Source: Pseudomonas sp. S37 (GTDB lineage: Bacteria; Pseudomonadota; Gammaproteobacteria; Pseudomonadales; Pseudomonadaceae). From it: a DNA stretch of 64,000 nt. The notes under the pieces are model-generated. The model did no database searches and was not told the origin of the DNA. It worked only from the letters and a program-made list of their open reading frames with translations. Numbering within the stretch: position 1 is the stretch's first letter; the number at the start of each line of letters is the position of its first letter. Where the stretch lies: positions 103,844-167,843 of the forward strand of contig NZ_JACVZC010000003.1 of assembly GCF_016658545.1 (NCBI RefSeq). Direction: 5' to 3'. This document shows positions 9,215 through 17,181 of the stretch, piece after piece. Position numbers and translations under genes: made by a program.

Positions 9215-10312
9215 TCAGATGGATAGGTGTAACAGGCGATCGTCACGCTCACGCAAGGCCTGACGCTTGTTCACAGCCAGCTCGCCGATCTTGATCAGCC
9301 GCGTACGTGCGATGTTGCGGCTCAGGCCAAGCAGGCTGGCGGTATGCACCTGGTTGCAGTGGCAGAACCGGTATGCCGCACGCAGCAGTGCGTTCTCGAC
9401 CTTTTCGTGCAGGTCGCCAGCCTGTTCGTCGAAGAGCTGCTGGAACGCGCGCTGCAGCAGGGCATCACCGCTGACATCGTGCTCAATCGTGCTGTCAGGT
9501 CGCTCGATGCGGATATTGGAGAGGCGCAGGTCATCCTGCTCTATCAGCCCATTACGGCAGATCAGCAGGGTGTGATGAATGACGTTTTCCAGTTCACGGA
9601 TGTTGCCTGGCCAGCCATAGCCCGCCAGTTTTCGCTCGGCCTCGGCACTCAGTGCGACATTGCCATAACCAAGACGTTGGCTATAGGTGGCAATGAAGTG
9701 CCGAGCCAGTGGCAGGATGTCTCCCGGACGCTCACGCAGCGGATACAACTGCAGGCTTACAACATTCAGACGGTAGTAAAGGTCTTCGCGGAAATGGCTC
9801 GAATTGATCGCGCGTTCCAGGTGGACGTTGGTAGCCGCCAGCACGCGTACGTTGATCGGAATACTCTTGCGCGAGCCCAGGCGCACCACCTCACGCTCCT
9901 GCAGGACACGCAGAAGCTTTACCTGAATGGCCATTGGCAGATCGCCGATCTCATCCAGAAACAGCGTGCCTCCGTTGGCCTCCTCGAACCAGCCGGCCTT
10001 GGCCGCCAAGGCCCCCGTGAAGGCACCTTTTTCATGGCCAAACAGCTCCGCTTCCACCAGCGACTCGGAAAAAGCCCCGCAGTTGACGGCAACGAACGGA
10101 CCATTGCAGCGCCCGCTGAGATTGTGGATATGGCGTGCAACCAGCTCTTTGCCTGTCCCCGTTTCGCCGATGATCAGGACGCTGGCCTCGCTGGGTGCGA
10201 CCTGCTGGATATGGGCGAGCAGCGCCTGCGACCTTGGGTCTTCGAAGACCTGTGCAGTCGCCCGGATCGATGTAGCCAGCGCGGGGGATGGCGGAAGGGT
10301 GAGCAGTTGCAT
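9215..10312 (-). CDS. sfnR: Sigma-54-dependent transcriptional activator SfnR
   Basis: A 365-residue enhancer-binding protein. The AAA+ domain begins almost at once: Walker A GETGTGKE at residues 49-56, the sigma-54-contacting GAFTGA loop at 96-101 and [12 protein letters not shown] near 235. A Fis-type helix-turn-helix follows near the C terminus ([17 protein letters not shown]). There is no receiver, GAF or other sensory domain, as in SfnR of P. putida DS1, which activates dimethyl sulfone use (sfnFG). Activity must then depend on its amount rather than on ligand sensing. It is third in the minus-strand operon with an FMN reductase and an SfnC-like enzyme, matching the known sfnECR order. 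It is the only enhancer-binding protein in the window. Confidence 0.93.
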   Translation of the reverse strand: MQLLTLPPSPALATSIRATAQVFEDPRSQALLAHIQQVAPSEASVLIIGETGTGKELVARHIHNLSGRCNGPFVAVNCGAFSESLVEAELFGHEKGAFTGALAAKAGWFEEANGGTLFLDEIGDLPMAIQVKLLRVLQEREVVRLGSRKSIPINVRVLAATNVHLERAINSSHFREDLYYRLNVVSLQLYPLRERPGDILPLARHFIATYSQRLGYGNVALSAEAERKLAGYGWPGNIRELENVIHHTLLICRNGLIEQDDLRLSNIRIERPDSTIEHDVSGDALLQRAFQQLFDEQAGDLHEKVENALLRAAYRFCHCNQVHTASLLGLSRNIARTRLIKIGELAVNKRQALRERDDRLLHLSI

Positions 10313-10322
10313 GGGAGCATCC

Positions 10323-11510
10323 CTATGAATAAAAAGAAGGTGTTGGCCGTGTCTGGTTCAGTGCCCACTCACCAAGCTCCTGGATTTTGTAGTCAACAGG
10401 ATCGTGCAAGGTCTGAGTCCGCAGGTTGCGCCAGTGACGGTCGAGACGCAGGGCAGCATGGGTGGCCCGTGCGCCGGTAACTTCGAAGAGACGGCTGCAC
10501 AGGTCCAGCCCGACCTTACTGGCCGCGACCTTGGCAGTAGCAATGGCAATGGCCAGGCGGGCACGTTCTTCGCTGCTTAATCCATGTTCCTTGCGCCAGG
10601 CGTCGTCCAGCATGCCGGCGGCACGTTCAACCAGCACGCGTACACTCTCCAGGCCGACCCAGAACTCTCCGTAATGACTGAGGATCAAAGGGTCCTCGGT
10701 TACAAAGCGGGCCTTGGACTTGAACCATGGGCGACCTTCCTTGAGGGTGTACTCACGGGCCTCTTCCAGGGCGCCTTCGGCTATTCCGAGAAACAGGTTG
10801 GCGAAATGCAGTTGCGCAATCAGCGGTCGCAAGCAGGAAAACGGCGTACTCAACGGGCCAGGATCAACCAGCAATTCGTTCTCTTCCACCCGTACACGCT
10901 CGAACGTCACGCTGCCGCTGTCGGTCTGTCGCTGGCCCATGTTGTCCCAGTCATCGTGCAGGGTGATGCCGGTGCGCGCGCTGGGAATGGCAGCAACGAC
11001 CAAACGGCCATCATTGAGCTGGTCGTTGGCCGAAGCGATGAGCATTTGCGAGTCTGGAGCGCCCGAACAGAAGCCCTTCTTCCCGGAAAATTCTCGCCAG
11101 CCAGTAAAGGTCTGAATGTGAGTGCGGGTATCCAGTGGGTTCAAGGCATTGCCCCAGAACCAGTTTTTGCGGGCGGTCTGCTCGAACCAGGGCTGCCATT
11201 GGTCCGGCCTGGAAAACAGTCGTGCAGTGGCCAGCATCAGGTGGTGGAAACCGAAGACATGCGCAATCGAACTGTCGACCCTGGCAAACTCACGGACAAT
11301 TTCGAAGGTTTCTTGCCAGGTGGCATCAAGACCGCCGTACTGCCCAGGAATACTCAGGGCAAGCAGGCCGCTCGCACGCAGTGCATCACGCTCGGTCTTT
11401 GGTGTCCCGCCCCGGCCATCACGTTCCGCGGCGCTCAATGCGAACTCCGCAGCCAGCGTGCGGGCGGTGTGCAAGGGATCTGGCAAATGGGTCAAAGCCT
11501 CGACACTCAT
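10323..11510 (-). CDS. sfnC: Acyl-CoA-dehydrogenase-fold flavin monooxygenase, SfnC/MsuC-like (DszC fold)
   Basis: A 395-residue flavoprotein of the acyl-CoA dehydrogenase superfamily, in the branch used for sulfur acquisition with FMNH2 rather than for fatty acid oxidation. Seen: an [20 protein letters not shown] helix near residue 35, YGFHHL..., WGNALNPLD, a [14 protein letters not shown] segment near 190 and the C-terminal [19 protein letters not shown] motif with ending PTPSFYS. ATG 11510 follows an AAGGGGGG ribosome site; a longer frame to 11567 lacks one. It lies 10 bp after sfnE and 10 bp before sfnR. Its closest relative in the window is the divergent gene at 12566. The symbol is by operon order (sfnECR). 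Confidence 0.82.
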   Translation of the reverse strand: MSVEALTHLPDPLHTARTLAAEFALSAAERDGRGGTPKTERDALRASGLLALSIPGQYGGLDATWQETFEIVREFARVDSSIAHVFGFHHLMLATARLFSRPDQWQPWFEQTARKNWFWGNALNPLDTRTHIQTFTGWREFSGKKGFCSGAPDSQMLIASANDQLNDGRLVVAAIPSARTGITLHDDWDNMGQRQTDSGSVTFERVRVEENELLVDPGPLSTPFSCLRPLIAQLHFANLFLGIAEGALEEAREYTLKEGRPWFKSKARFVTEDPLILSHYGEFWVGLESVRVLVERAAGMLDDAWRKEHGLSSEERARLAIAIATAKVAASKVGLDLCSRLFEVTGARATHAALRLDRHWRNLRTQTLHDPVDYKIQELGEWALNQTRPTPSFYS

Positions 11511-11520
11511 ACGCCCCCCT

Positions 11521-12078
11521 TTATGCTGACTTGCGCAAACGTTGATGAGCGAACAGCGGCGCTGCACGCTCGGCGGCCAGCCGGATACGCTGCTGCAATG
11601 CCCCGCAGGTCACTGCATAGTCGGTAAAGTCTGACTGGCTGGCGTATACGCCAATCGGCAAGGTCAGCGCCTGCATGAAGGCGAACAATGGCCGCAGCTG
11701 GTGATCGAGCACGAGTGCATGGCGCTCGCTGCCGCCGGTGGCAGCCAACAGCACTGGCGTATCTATCAGGGCGTCGATATGGAGCAGATCGATCAGATGC
11801 TTGAGGTGACCTGGATAAGAGCCGCGGTAAACCGGCGAAGCCACCAGTAGCAGATCAGCATCCTCGATAAGACGAAGCTGCTGTTCCACTTCGGCTGGCA
11901 GCTCCTGACGCGACAACGCAGCGCCAAGCGGCCGAGCGATCTCGCCCAGTTCGACAATGTGGCTGTCCAGCTCAAGGAGGCTGCCCAGTTCGGCGATGAT
12001 AGCCTCGACCAAGGTCAGGGTGCGTGAGGGGCGATAGGCACCACCAGAAATGCAAACAAGTTTGATAGGGGTAGACAT
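11521..12078 (-). CDS. sfnE: NAD(P)H-dependent FMN reductase, SfnE/MsuE type
   Basis: A 185-residue flavodoxin-fold reductase of the NADPH-dependent FMN reductase family (SsuE/MsuE/SfnE). It opens with a beta strand and phosphate-binding loop (VCISGGAYRPSRT at residues 8-20), then ASPVYRGSYPGHLKHLIDLL near 80 and the [18 protein letters not shown] segment near 115. It supplies FMNH2 to the monooxygenases. ATG 12078 follows an AGGACTT site at about 9 bp. It is first in the operon and 31 bp downstream of the predicted transcription start of a sigma-54 promoter. A second, diverged copy lies at 14914 in front of sfnG. Confidence 0.88.
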   Translation of the reverse strand: MSTPIKLVCISGGAYRPSRTLTLVEAIIAELGSLLELDSHIVELGEIARPLGAALSRQELPAEVEQQLRLIEDADLLLVASPVYRGSYPGHLKHLIDLLHIDALIDTPVLLAATGGSERHALVLDHQLRPLFAFMQALTLPIGVYASQSDFTDYAVTCGALQQRIRLAAERAAPLFAHQRLRKSA

Positions 12079-12118
12079 GGTGAAGTCCTGTTGCCGATAA
12101 GAGGGGTACACGCTGCAA

Positions 12119-12135
12119 AGCAAAGCCTGTACCAG
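12119..12135 (-). promoter_or_regulatory. Sigma-54 promoter of the sfnE-sfnC-sfnR-ssuD operon
   Basis: Minus-strand CTGGTACAGGCTTTGCT matches the -24/-12 consensus TGGCAC-N5-TTGC with one change and correct GG-N10-GC spacing. The transcription start would fall near 12109, about 30 bases before the sfnE ATG. In P. putida DS1 the equivalent operon is described as CysB-controlled, so a sigma-70 promoter may also exist. Confidence 0.75.
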
Positions 12136-12204
12136 GCCGCAAACGCGGTTTTACGGGCCTTTCGCAGGGTAGATCTGCCCGCGCCTGAACAGCCTGCTGA
12201 TCAA

Positions 12205-12222
12205 CTGTTGCCACACCAACAG
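12205..12222. promoter_or_regulatory. Candidate SfnR operator (copy 1 of 6)
   Basis: CTGTTGCCACACCAACAG is a perfect 6-bp-arm palindrome with 6-bp spacer. Its centre is about 104 bp upstream of the predicted sfnE transcription start and about 290 bp from the divergent one. The same CTGTT-N8-AACAG form recurs at five other places in the island, always between or upstream of sigma-54 promoters. Confidence 0.6.
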
Positions 12223-12365
12223 CTGTATCAGCAACACCAGGAAATACTAAATCGAATATCTATCCGAAAAATAATAACTTTAAGGAATATGCATATGTAT
12301 CGCCCATCAACCATGGGGTAGAACACTGCCCTCCCAGTCATGAAACCCCACAAGCTGTTGAACAA

Positions 12366-12383
12366 CTGTTGCCTCATCAACAC
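12366..12383. promoter_or_regulatory. Candidate SfnR operator (copy 2 of 6) with a phased half-site
   Basis: CTGTTGCCTCATCAACAC has 5-bp arms TGTTG/CAACA. Another TGTTG at 12356-12360 lies exactly 11 bp upstream of the first arm, so three half-sites (12356, 12367, 12378) fall on one face of the helix. The centre is about 132 bp upstream of the start predicted for the gene at 12566. Confidence 0.6.
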
Positions 12384-12478
12384 CTGCGGCCCGCCTGGCG
12401 CCTTTGCCGGCCAGTCGCACACAGGCGAACAACGCGTGCCAGACGCAGGCACAGCGCCCAAGGAAGCAATGCCGGCGG

Positions 12479-12495
12479 CTGGTACAACTCTTGCG
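12479..12495 (+). promoter_or_regulatory. Sigma-54 promoter of the SfnC-like gene at 12566
   Basis: CTGGTACAACTCTTGCG shows TGGTAC-N5-TTGC with GG-N10-GC spacing. It shares the unusual TGGTAC -24 box with the divergent sfnE promoter. The start would be near 12506, giving a leader of about 60 nt. Confidence 0.75.
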
Positions 12496-12565
12496 TTGGT
12501 CTGGCAGACCTAGGGTGCCTGACTACCGAAAGCAGGCGCCTACTCTCCCGTTCGAGGACCATTCA

Positions 12566-13744
12566 GTGAGTCAACCATCCACATCTGTAAACCGGGAAGT
12601 GCTGCAGATCGCCCGCGATCTCGCCAGGCAGTTCTCGTTGACTGCCGCCGAGCGTGACGAACGCGGCGGCACCCCTCAGGCCGAACGTGATGCCTTGCGG
12701 GCAAGTGGCTTGTTGCGTCTGTCCATTCCGAGCGAACTCGGCGGCCTGGGCGCAAGCTGGGTGGATACGTTGGCCACAGTCAGGGAACTTGCCACTGCGG
12801 ACAGCTCTATCGCCCACGTGTACGGGTTCCATCATCTGTTGCTGGCAACGACGCGCCTCTTTGCAAAAGCCGAACAATGGCAACCCTGGTTCGAGCAGAC
12901 CGCCAGGAACAATGCGTTCTGGGGTAACACCCTCAACCCGCTGGACAAGCGCACCGTCGCCACGCCTACAGCTAGCGGCTACCTGTTCAGCGGCCAGAAG
13001 AGTTTCTGCTCGGGCGCCATCGATTCGGATAGGCTGATCGCCTCGGCGCTGGATGGCGAGCGCCTGCTGATCGCCGCCATTCCAACCCAACGCGCCGGTA
13101 TCACACTGCACCACGATTGGGACAACATGGGCCAGCGGCAAACCGACAGCGGCAGCGCGACCTTCGACAATGTCGAAGTAGCCACCGACGAGCTACTGCT
13201 CGACCCCGGCCCGCTGAGTACCCCGTTCTCCAGCCTGCGCCCGCTGCTCGCTCAACTGACCTTCGTCAACCTGTTCCTCGGCATCAGCGAAGGCGCGGTG
13301 ACACAGGCACGCGAGTACACACGCCAAGAGGCACGACCATGGTTCAAGGCCGATGTCCAGAAGGCCACCGATGACCCGTACGTGCTCGCTCGCTACGGCG
13401 AGTTCTACGCTGGCCTGGAAGCGGTTCGCGTGCTGACCGAGCGCGCCAACGGTTTGTTCGACAAGGCGTGGAACAAGGGCGTTGAACTGACCGCAGAAGA
13501 ACGTGCCCAGGTGGCTTTGGCAGTCGGCAGTGCCAAGGTAAACGCCACCCGTATTGGCCTGGATGTCACCAGCCGGTTATTCGAAGTGACAGGCGCGCGG
13601 GCCACCAGCGCTCAACGACGCTTCGACCGTTATTGGCGCAACCTGCGTACCCAGACCCTGCACGACCCGGTGGATTATCGCATTCGTGAGCTGGGCGAAT
13701 GGCTGCTCAACGACAAACCACCAACGCCCAGCTTCTACTCCTGA
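12566..13744 (+). CDS. Acyl-CoA-dehydrogenase-fold flavin monooxygenase, SfnC/MsuC-like (second copy)
   Basis: A 392-residue paralogue of the divergent sfnC-like gene: same [20 protein letters not shown] helix, [39 protein letters not shown] and identical ending PTPSFYS. It is expected to use FMNH2 from SfnE or SfnF in oxygenolytic sulfur release, acting in the cytoplasm. The start is GTG 12566 because GAGG at 12553-12556 is 9 bp upstream and no in-frame ATG lies between it and 12404. It is monocistronic: its own sigma-54 promoter in front and a hairpin terminator at 13753. The exact substrate is unknown. Confidence 0.83.
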   Translation: MSQPSTSVNREVLQIARDLARQFSLTAAERDERGGTPQAERDALRASGLLRLSIPSELGGLGASWVDTLATVRELATADSSIAHVYGFHHLLLATTRLFAKAEQWQPWFEQTARNNAFWGNTLNPLDKRTVATPTASGYLFSGQKSFCSGAIDSDRLIASALDGERLLIAAIPTQRAGITLHHDWDNMGQRQTDSGSATFDNVEVATDELLLDPGPLSTPFSSLRPLLAQLTFVNLFLGISEGAVTQAREYTRQEARPWFKADVQKATDDPYVLARYGEFYAGLEAVRVLTERANGLFDKAWNKGVELTAEERAQVALAVGSAKVNATRIGLDVTSRLFEVTGARATSAQRRFDRYWRNLRTQTLHDPVDYRIRELGEWLLNDKPPTPSFYS

Positions 13745-13752
13745 AACCAGAG

Positions 13753-13782
13753 AGGCCCGTAGGCATAACGGGCCTTTCCTTT
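13753..13782 (+). terminator. Rho-independent terminator after the SfnC-like gene
   Basis: AGGCCCGT (13753-13760) pairs with ACGGGCCT (13768-13775) across a 7-nt loop and is followed by TTCCTTT. It lies between two convergent genes and probably serves mainly the plus-strand one. Confidence 0.75.
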
Positions 13783-13800
13783 ACTTGCGCCCCAGTCCCC

Positions 13801-14895
13801 TCAGGCCAGTTGGGCCTTTTCGGGCTGCAATTGCGCTTCCAGCTCGCGCACCAACGGCAGTACATGCTTGCCGAAATACTCCACCTCTTCCTGGAAGTGC
13901 AGGAATCCGGAGAGGATCAGATCGACACCCACCGCCTTGAGGGCGACGATGCGCTCAGCGATCTGCGTGGGCGTGCCGATCAGGTTGGTCTTGAAGCCAT
14001 CGTTGTATTGCACCAGGTCTTCGAATGTCGACCTGGCCCAGTTACCCTCACCTTCCGGGCTGGCCTTGCCGGCGTTCTTCACCTCGCTGGCGAAGCCATT
14101 CACTGCATCGGGGTTGGCTTGGTCGATGATGTCCTGCAACACCGCGCGTGCCTCTTCTTCAGTTTCACGGGCGATGATGAAGGCGTTGACGCCGATCTTT
14201 ACCGAATGGCCATTGGCGGCCGCCTTGGCACGGATGTCGTCGACCTGGGCCTTGATTCCGTCGACCGTATTGCCATTGGTGAAGTACCAGTCGGAAACGC
14301 GCGCCGCCATGTCCCTTGCCGCCCGCGAGCTGCCGCCCTGGAAGATTTCCGGGTGAGGTTGCTGCAGCGGTTTCGGCTTCAGGCTGTAGTCGCGAAAGCG
14401 ATAGAAGTCACCGTTGAAGGTGAAGCTCTCCTCCGTCCAGATGCCCTTCAGCGCGCGAATGAACTCCTCGGAGCGGCGATAACGCTCGTCGTGCTCCAGC
14501 CAAGGTTCGCCAATGGCATGGAACTCGCCCTTGAACCAGCCAGAGACAACGTTGATGGCGATTCGGCCATTGGTCAACTGATCGATGGTTGCCAACTGCT
14601 TGGCAGCCAGCACGGGATTCCACGGGCCGGGCAGAATCGCGGCGATGACCTTGAGCTTCTCCGTGGCAGCGAGCAGCGCGTGACTGATGGTCACCGACTC
14701 ATGCTGGAACTCGGCCCCGTAGCCTGCAGTGAAGCGGATCTGCGACAGCGCGTATTCGAACCCCGAGCGCTCGGCGATCTGCGCCAGCTTGCGGTTGTAG
14801 TCGATGTCCCAGCTGGTGCGTTGTTCGATGTTGCTGACCACCAGGCCACCGCTGACATTGGGCACCCAGTAGGCGAATTTGATTGCTTGGCTCAT
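13801..14895 (-). CDS. sfnG: Dimethyl sulfone monooxygenase SfnG (FMNH2-dependent, LLM class)
   Basis: A 364-residue luciferase-like monooxygenase closely resembling SfnG: start MSQAIKFAYWVPNVSGGLVV, then QIRFTAGYGAEFQHES near residue 60, ILPGPWNPVLAAKQLATID near 95 and NVVSGWFKGEFHAIGEPW near 120. SfnG converts dimethyl sulfone to methanesulfinate and formaldehyde; methanesulfinate oxidises to methanesulfonate, which an MsuD/SsuD enzyme (here 8039) can cleave. It follows sfnF by 18 bp under a sigma-54 promoter, the known sfnFG arrangement activated by SfnR. Length and motifs are complete. Confidence 0.94.
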   Translation of the reverse strand: MSQAIKFAYWVPNVSGGLVVSNIEQRTSWDIDYNRKLAQIAERSGFEYALSQIRFTAGYGAEFQHESVTISHALLAATEKLKVIAAILPGPWNPVLAAKQLATIDQLTNGRIAINVVSGWFKGEFHAIGEPWLEHDERYRRSEEFIRALKGIWTEESFTFNGDFYRFRDYSLKPKPLQQPHPEIFQGGSSRAARDMAARVSDWYFTNGNTVDGIKAQVDDIRAKAAANGHSVKIGVNAFIIARETEEEARAVLQDIIDQANPDAVNGFASEVKNAGKASPEGEGNWARSTFEDLVQYNDGFKTNLIGTPTQIAERIVALKAVGVDLILSGFLHFQEEVEYFGKHVLPLVRELEAQLQPEKAQLA

Positions 14896-14913
14896 GCTCG
14901 TGACTCCAGGTGA

Positions 14914-15468
14914 TCAGGCCGCGCCTGCGGCGAAAGTGTGAAAGAACGCCAGCACCGGTTGCAAAGCCCGCTCGATGCGTTCGAGCTGCACCGGGTCGGT
15001 CAGGTGATGGTCGGTGAAGGCTTCCACCGTGGCGTACAGGCCGTACGGCAGGGTGTGGGCCTGGAAGAAGGCAAACAGTGGGCGAAGCTGATGATCGATG
15101 ACCAGCGCATGGCGTTCGCCACCACCGGTGGCGGCCAGCAACACCGGCACGCCCTTGAGCGACTGGTAGTCAACCAGGTCAAAGAAGTGTTTGAACAAAC
15201 CGGTGTAGGACGCACGGTAGACCGGGCTGCCGGCGATGATCAGGTCGGCGTTTTCGATGGCCGTCAGGTGCGGCAACAGCTCGGGAGAGACGCTGTCGCG
15301 CTCCAGGGAGCCTGCCAGGGAAGATGCCAGGTCGGCGATACGCACCCAATGAATATCCAGCGCCAGGCGCTGCTGCAAACGCTCGACCACTGCTCCCAGC
15401 AAAACATGGGTACGTGACGGGTTGCGCAAACTGCCCGATACCACTACCAGCTTGATTCTGTTGCTCAT
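14914..15468 (-). CDS. sfnF: NAD(P)H-dependent FMN reductase SfnF
   Basis: A 184-residue flavodoxin-fold FMN reductase. It shows [17 protein letters not shown] (residues 7-23) as the phosphate-binding loop, [20 protein letters not shown] near 80 and [19 protein letters not shown] near 118. It makes FMNH2 for SfnG, encoded 18 bp downstream. ATG 15468 follows a GGGTGG site and matches sfnE at the protein level; the frame remains open to 15513 without a ribosome site. The leader from the predicted sigma-54 start is about 40 nt. Confidence 0.9.
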   Translation of the reverse strand: MSNRIKLVVVSGSLRNPSRTHVLLGAVVERLQQRLALDIHWVRIADLASSLAGSLERDSVSPELLPHLTAIENADLIIAGSPVYRASYTGLFKHFFDLVDYQSLKGVPVLLAATGGGERHALVIDHQLRPLFAFFQAHTLPYGLYATVEAFTDHHLTDPVQLERIERALQPVLAFFHTFAAGAA

Positions 15469-15516
15469 TACCCACCCTGCTGTCAGTCCATACCGATATC
15501 GCTTGATATCCACTTG

Positions 15517-15533
15517 AGCAGCAACCGTGCCAA
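15517..15533 (-). promoter_or_regulatory. Sigma-54 promoter of sfnFG
   Basis: Minus-strand TTGGCACGGTTGCTGCT has a perfect -24 TGGCAC box and GG-N10-GC spacing; the -12 box is CTGC. It is nearly identical to the promoter at 25965. The start would be near 15507. SfnR activation of sfnFG through sigma-54 is established in P. putida DS1. Confidence 0.8.
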
Positions 15534-15616
15534 ACTTAAAAATACTGATATTTCAAGCACTTGAAAAAATGCATCTTCTGCACTCGGTGCCAGCCCCACA
15601 ACAGGCTGCAGGTTCA

Positions 15617-15634
15617 CTGTTCACCCAGCAACAT
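15617..15634. promoter_or_regulatory. Candidate SfnR operator (copy 3 of 6)
   Basis: CTGTTCACCCAGCAACAT shows TGTT-N8-AACA. The centre is about 119 bp upstream of the sfnFG start and about 175 bp upstream of the divergent start, both usual enhancer distances for sigma-54 systems. Confidence 0.6.
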
Positions 15635-15773
15635 TGGCCTGACCTGGACCTTCCAGCGGTTCGCCGACGGGCAATGTTGGCAGGCCTGCAGTGGTTCAGC
15701 AGTCTGCTCGTACAGGCACAGCCTCACCGCCTTGGAAAACAGGCACACCATTGATTAACAAGCTGTTTATTTA

Positions 15774-15790
15774 AAGGCATGAAGTTTGCG
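15774..15790 (+). promoter_or_regulatory. Sigma-54 promoter of the DszC-like gene at 15826
   Basis: AAGGCATGAAGTTTGCG has GG-N10-GC and a perfect TTGC -12 box; the -24 box AGGCAT is weaker than at sfnFG. The start would be near 15801, leaving a 25-nt leader. Confidence 0.65.
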
Positions 15791-15825
15791 ACGGCTCTTC
15801 GGCATCAATCACAGAGGCCTGTATC

Positions 15826-17067
15826 ATGACCATCGAGCAACAGTTTCCACCACACGCCGAAACCGCTGATTACGCAACCCTCGCCGCCCGTTTCCGGCCC
15901 ATCTTCACGCGTATTGCTGACACTGCCTTAGCGCGAGAGGCGTCCCGCAGCCTGCCGTACGAACCCATCCGCTGGCTCAAGGAGGCAGGCTTCGGCGCTG
16001 TGCGGGTACCTCGTGAACTGGGCGGTGGCGGTGCCTCATTGGTACAGCTGGTGCAGTTGCTGATTGAGCTGGCGACTGCCGACTCCAACATTCCACAGGC
16101 TCTGCGCGGCCACTTCGCCTTTGTAGAAGACCGCCTGAACGCCCATGCAAACAGCCCCCAGCAGCACTGGTTCGAACGTTTCGTTGCAGGGGAGCTGGTC
16201 GGCAACGCCTGGACAGAAGTCGGCAGCGTGAAACTCGGCGAAGTGATCACGCGCGTTTCGCGCCAGGGCGAGCGCTGGGTGGTCAATGGCACCAAGTACT
16301 ACAGCACCGGGAGCATCTTCGCCGACTGGATAGACCTCTATGCCCAACGTGAAGACACGGGCGAGGACGTCATCGCAGTGACGCGCGCCAGGCAGCCCGG
16401 GGTAACCCTCGAGGATGACTGGAACGGTTTCGGCCAACGCACCACAGGTAGCGGCACCACCACCTTCGTAGACGCCGAGGTGTCCGAGCAGAATATCCTG
16501 CCCTTCTCGACTCGCTTCAAGTACCAGACCGCGTTCTACCAGCTTGTGCTGCTTGCCGTACTGGTCGGCACCGGGCAGGCCGCCCTTGCGGATGTCAGCG
16601 CCCAGGTGCGGCGCCGTAGTCGGGTATACAGCCATGGCAATGCGCCCATCGCCAGCGCGGATGCACAGGTACTGCAAGTGGTTGGCAAGGCATCTGCACA
16701 GCTGTACGCAGCACAGGCAACCGCCTTGCGCGCGGCCCTGCCCGCCCAGTCCGCCTACGAGGCCCACTTGCAGGGCAATACCGAGCAAGAAAAAGCGGCC
16801 AACGTCGCTGCCGAACTGGAGTCGGCCCAAGGCCAGGTGGTCATCGCCCAACTGGTGCTAAGCGTCACCAGTGACTTGTTCAACGCGCTTGGCGCCTCGT
16901 CCACCAGCAACGCCCTGCAGCTTGACCGTCACTGGCGAAACGCACGCACTGCATCGCTGCACAACCCGCTGATCTACAAGGAGCGCATCATCGGCGACTG
17001 GGAAGTCAACGGTACCGAGCCACCCTATGTCTGGCAGATTGGCAAAGGGACACACGCTACAAACTAG
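15826..17067 (+). CDS. Acyl-CoA-dehydrogenase-fold flavin monooxygenase, DszC-like (subfamily 2)
   Basis: A 413-residue flavoprotein. Fold markers are LPYEPIRWLKEAGFGAVRVPRELGG near residue 50 (split family motif), ADSNIPQALRGHFAFVEDRL near 85, KYYSTGSIFADWIDLYA near 160, DDWNGFGQRTTGSGTTTF near 195 and the C-terminal LDRHWRNARTASLHNPL. The FGQRTTGSGTT stretch corresponds to the flavin-contacting loop of DszC-type oxygenases, and no acyl-CoA catalytic Glu context is obvious. It is single-gene, with sigma-54 promoter and a 9-bp hairpin after it. Its sister is at 26282. Function as an FMNH2-dependent desulfurising oxygenase is inferred; the reducing partner is probably SfnE/SfnF. Confidence 0.82.
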   Translation: MTIEQQFPPHAETADYATLAARFRPIFTRIADTALAREASRSLPYEPIRWLKEAGFGAVRVPRELGGGGASLVQLVQLLIELATADSNIPQALRGHFAFVEDRLNAHANSPQQHWFERFVAGELVGNAWTEVGSVKLGEVITRVSRQGERWVVNGTKYYSTGSIFADWIDLYAQREDTGEDVIAVTRARQPGVTLEDDWNGFGQRTTGSGTTTFVDAEVSEQNILPFSTRFKYQTAFYQLVLLAVLVGTGQAALADVSAQVRRRSRVYSHGNAPIASADAQVLQVVGKASAQLYAAQATALRAALPAQSAYEAHLQGNTEQEKAANVAAELESAQGQVVIAQLVLSVTSDLFNALGASSTSNALQLDRHWRNARTASLHNPLIYKERIIGDWEVNGTEPPYVWQIGKGTHATN

Positions 17068-17084
17068 AATATTTCCTGCCGTGG

Positions 17085-17115
17085 TCAGGCCTCAGGCTTT
17101 GCGCCCGAGGCCTGA
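17085..17115 (+). terminator. Hairpin between convergent genes
   Basis: TCAGGCCTC (17085-17093) pairs perfectly with GAGGCCTGA (17107-17115), 9 bp with a 13-nt loop. There is no clear T-run on the plus strand, so termination is plausible but weak. Confidence 0.45.
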
Positions 17116-17181
17116 GCCCGAAACGTGCAACAGACACAGACCGAGGGAAGATTCGACCGCCAGGCGGATCGCACCTTTCCT

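Larger units (their letters stand above)
12079..12565. other. Divergent regulatory region between sfnE and the SfnC-like gene at 12566
   Basis: No gene is supported in these 487 bp. It contains two face-away sigma-54 promoters (12119-12135 minus, 12479-12495 plus), two palindromic operators, an AT-rich stretch at about 12240-12300 that could suit IHF bending, and a GGTGCCTG/CAGGCGCC hairpin at 12514-12540 inside the plus-strand leader. Short open frames here have no ribosome site or family resemblance. Confidence 0.7.
15469..15825. other. Divergent regulatory region between sfnF and the DszC-like gene at 15826
   Basis: This 357-bp stretch has no supported gene. It holds two outward sigma-54 promoters, one operator-like palindrome at 15617-15634, a half-matching TGTTG at 15675, and AACAAGCTGTT at 15757-15767 close to the plus-strand promoter. 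A 75-codon frame at 15527-15754 lacks a ribosome site and family resemblance. Confidence 0.65.

Noticed and set aside
15527..15754. 75-codon open frame in the sfnF-15826 intergenic region
   Set aside because: It covers the operator and promoter elements, begins without a ribosome site and resembles no family.
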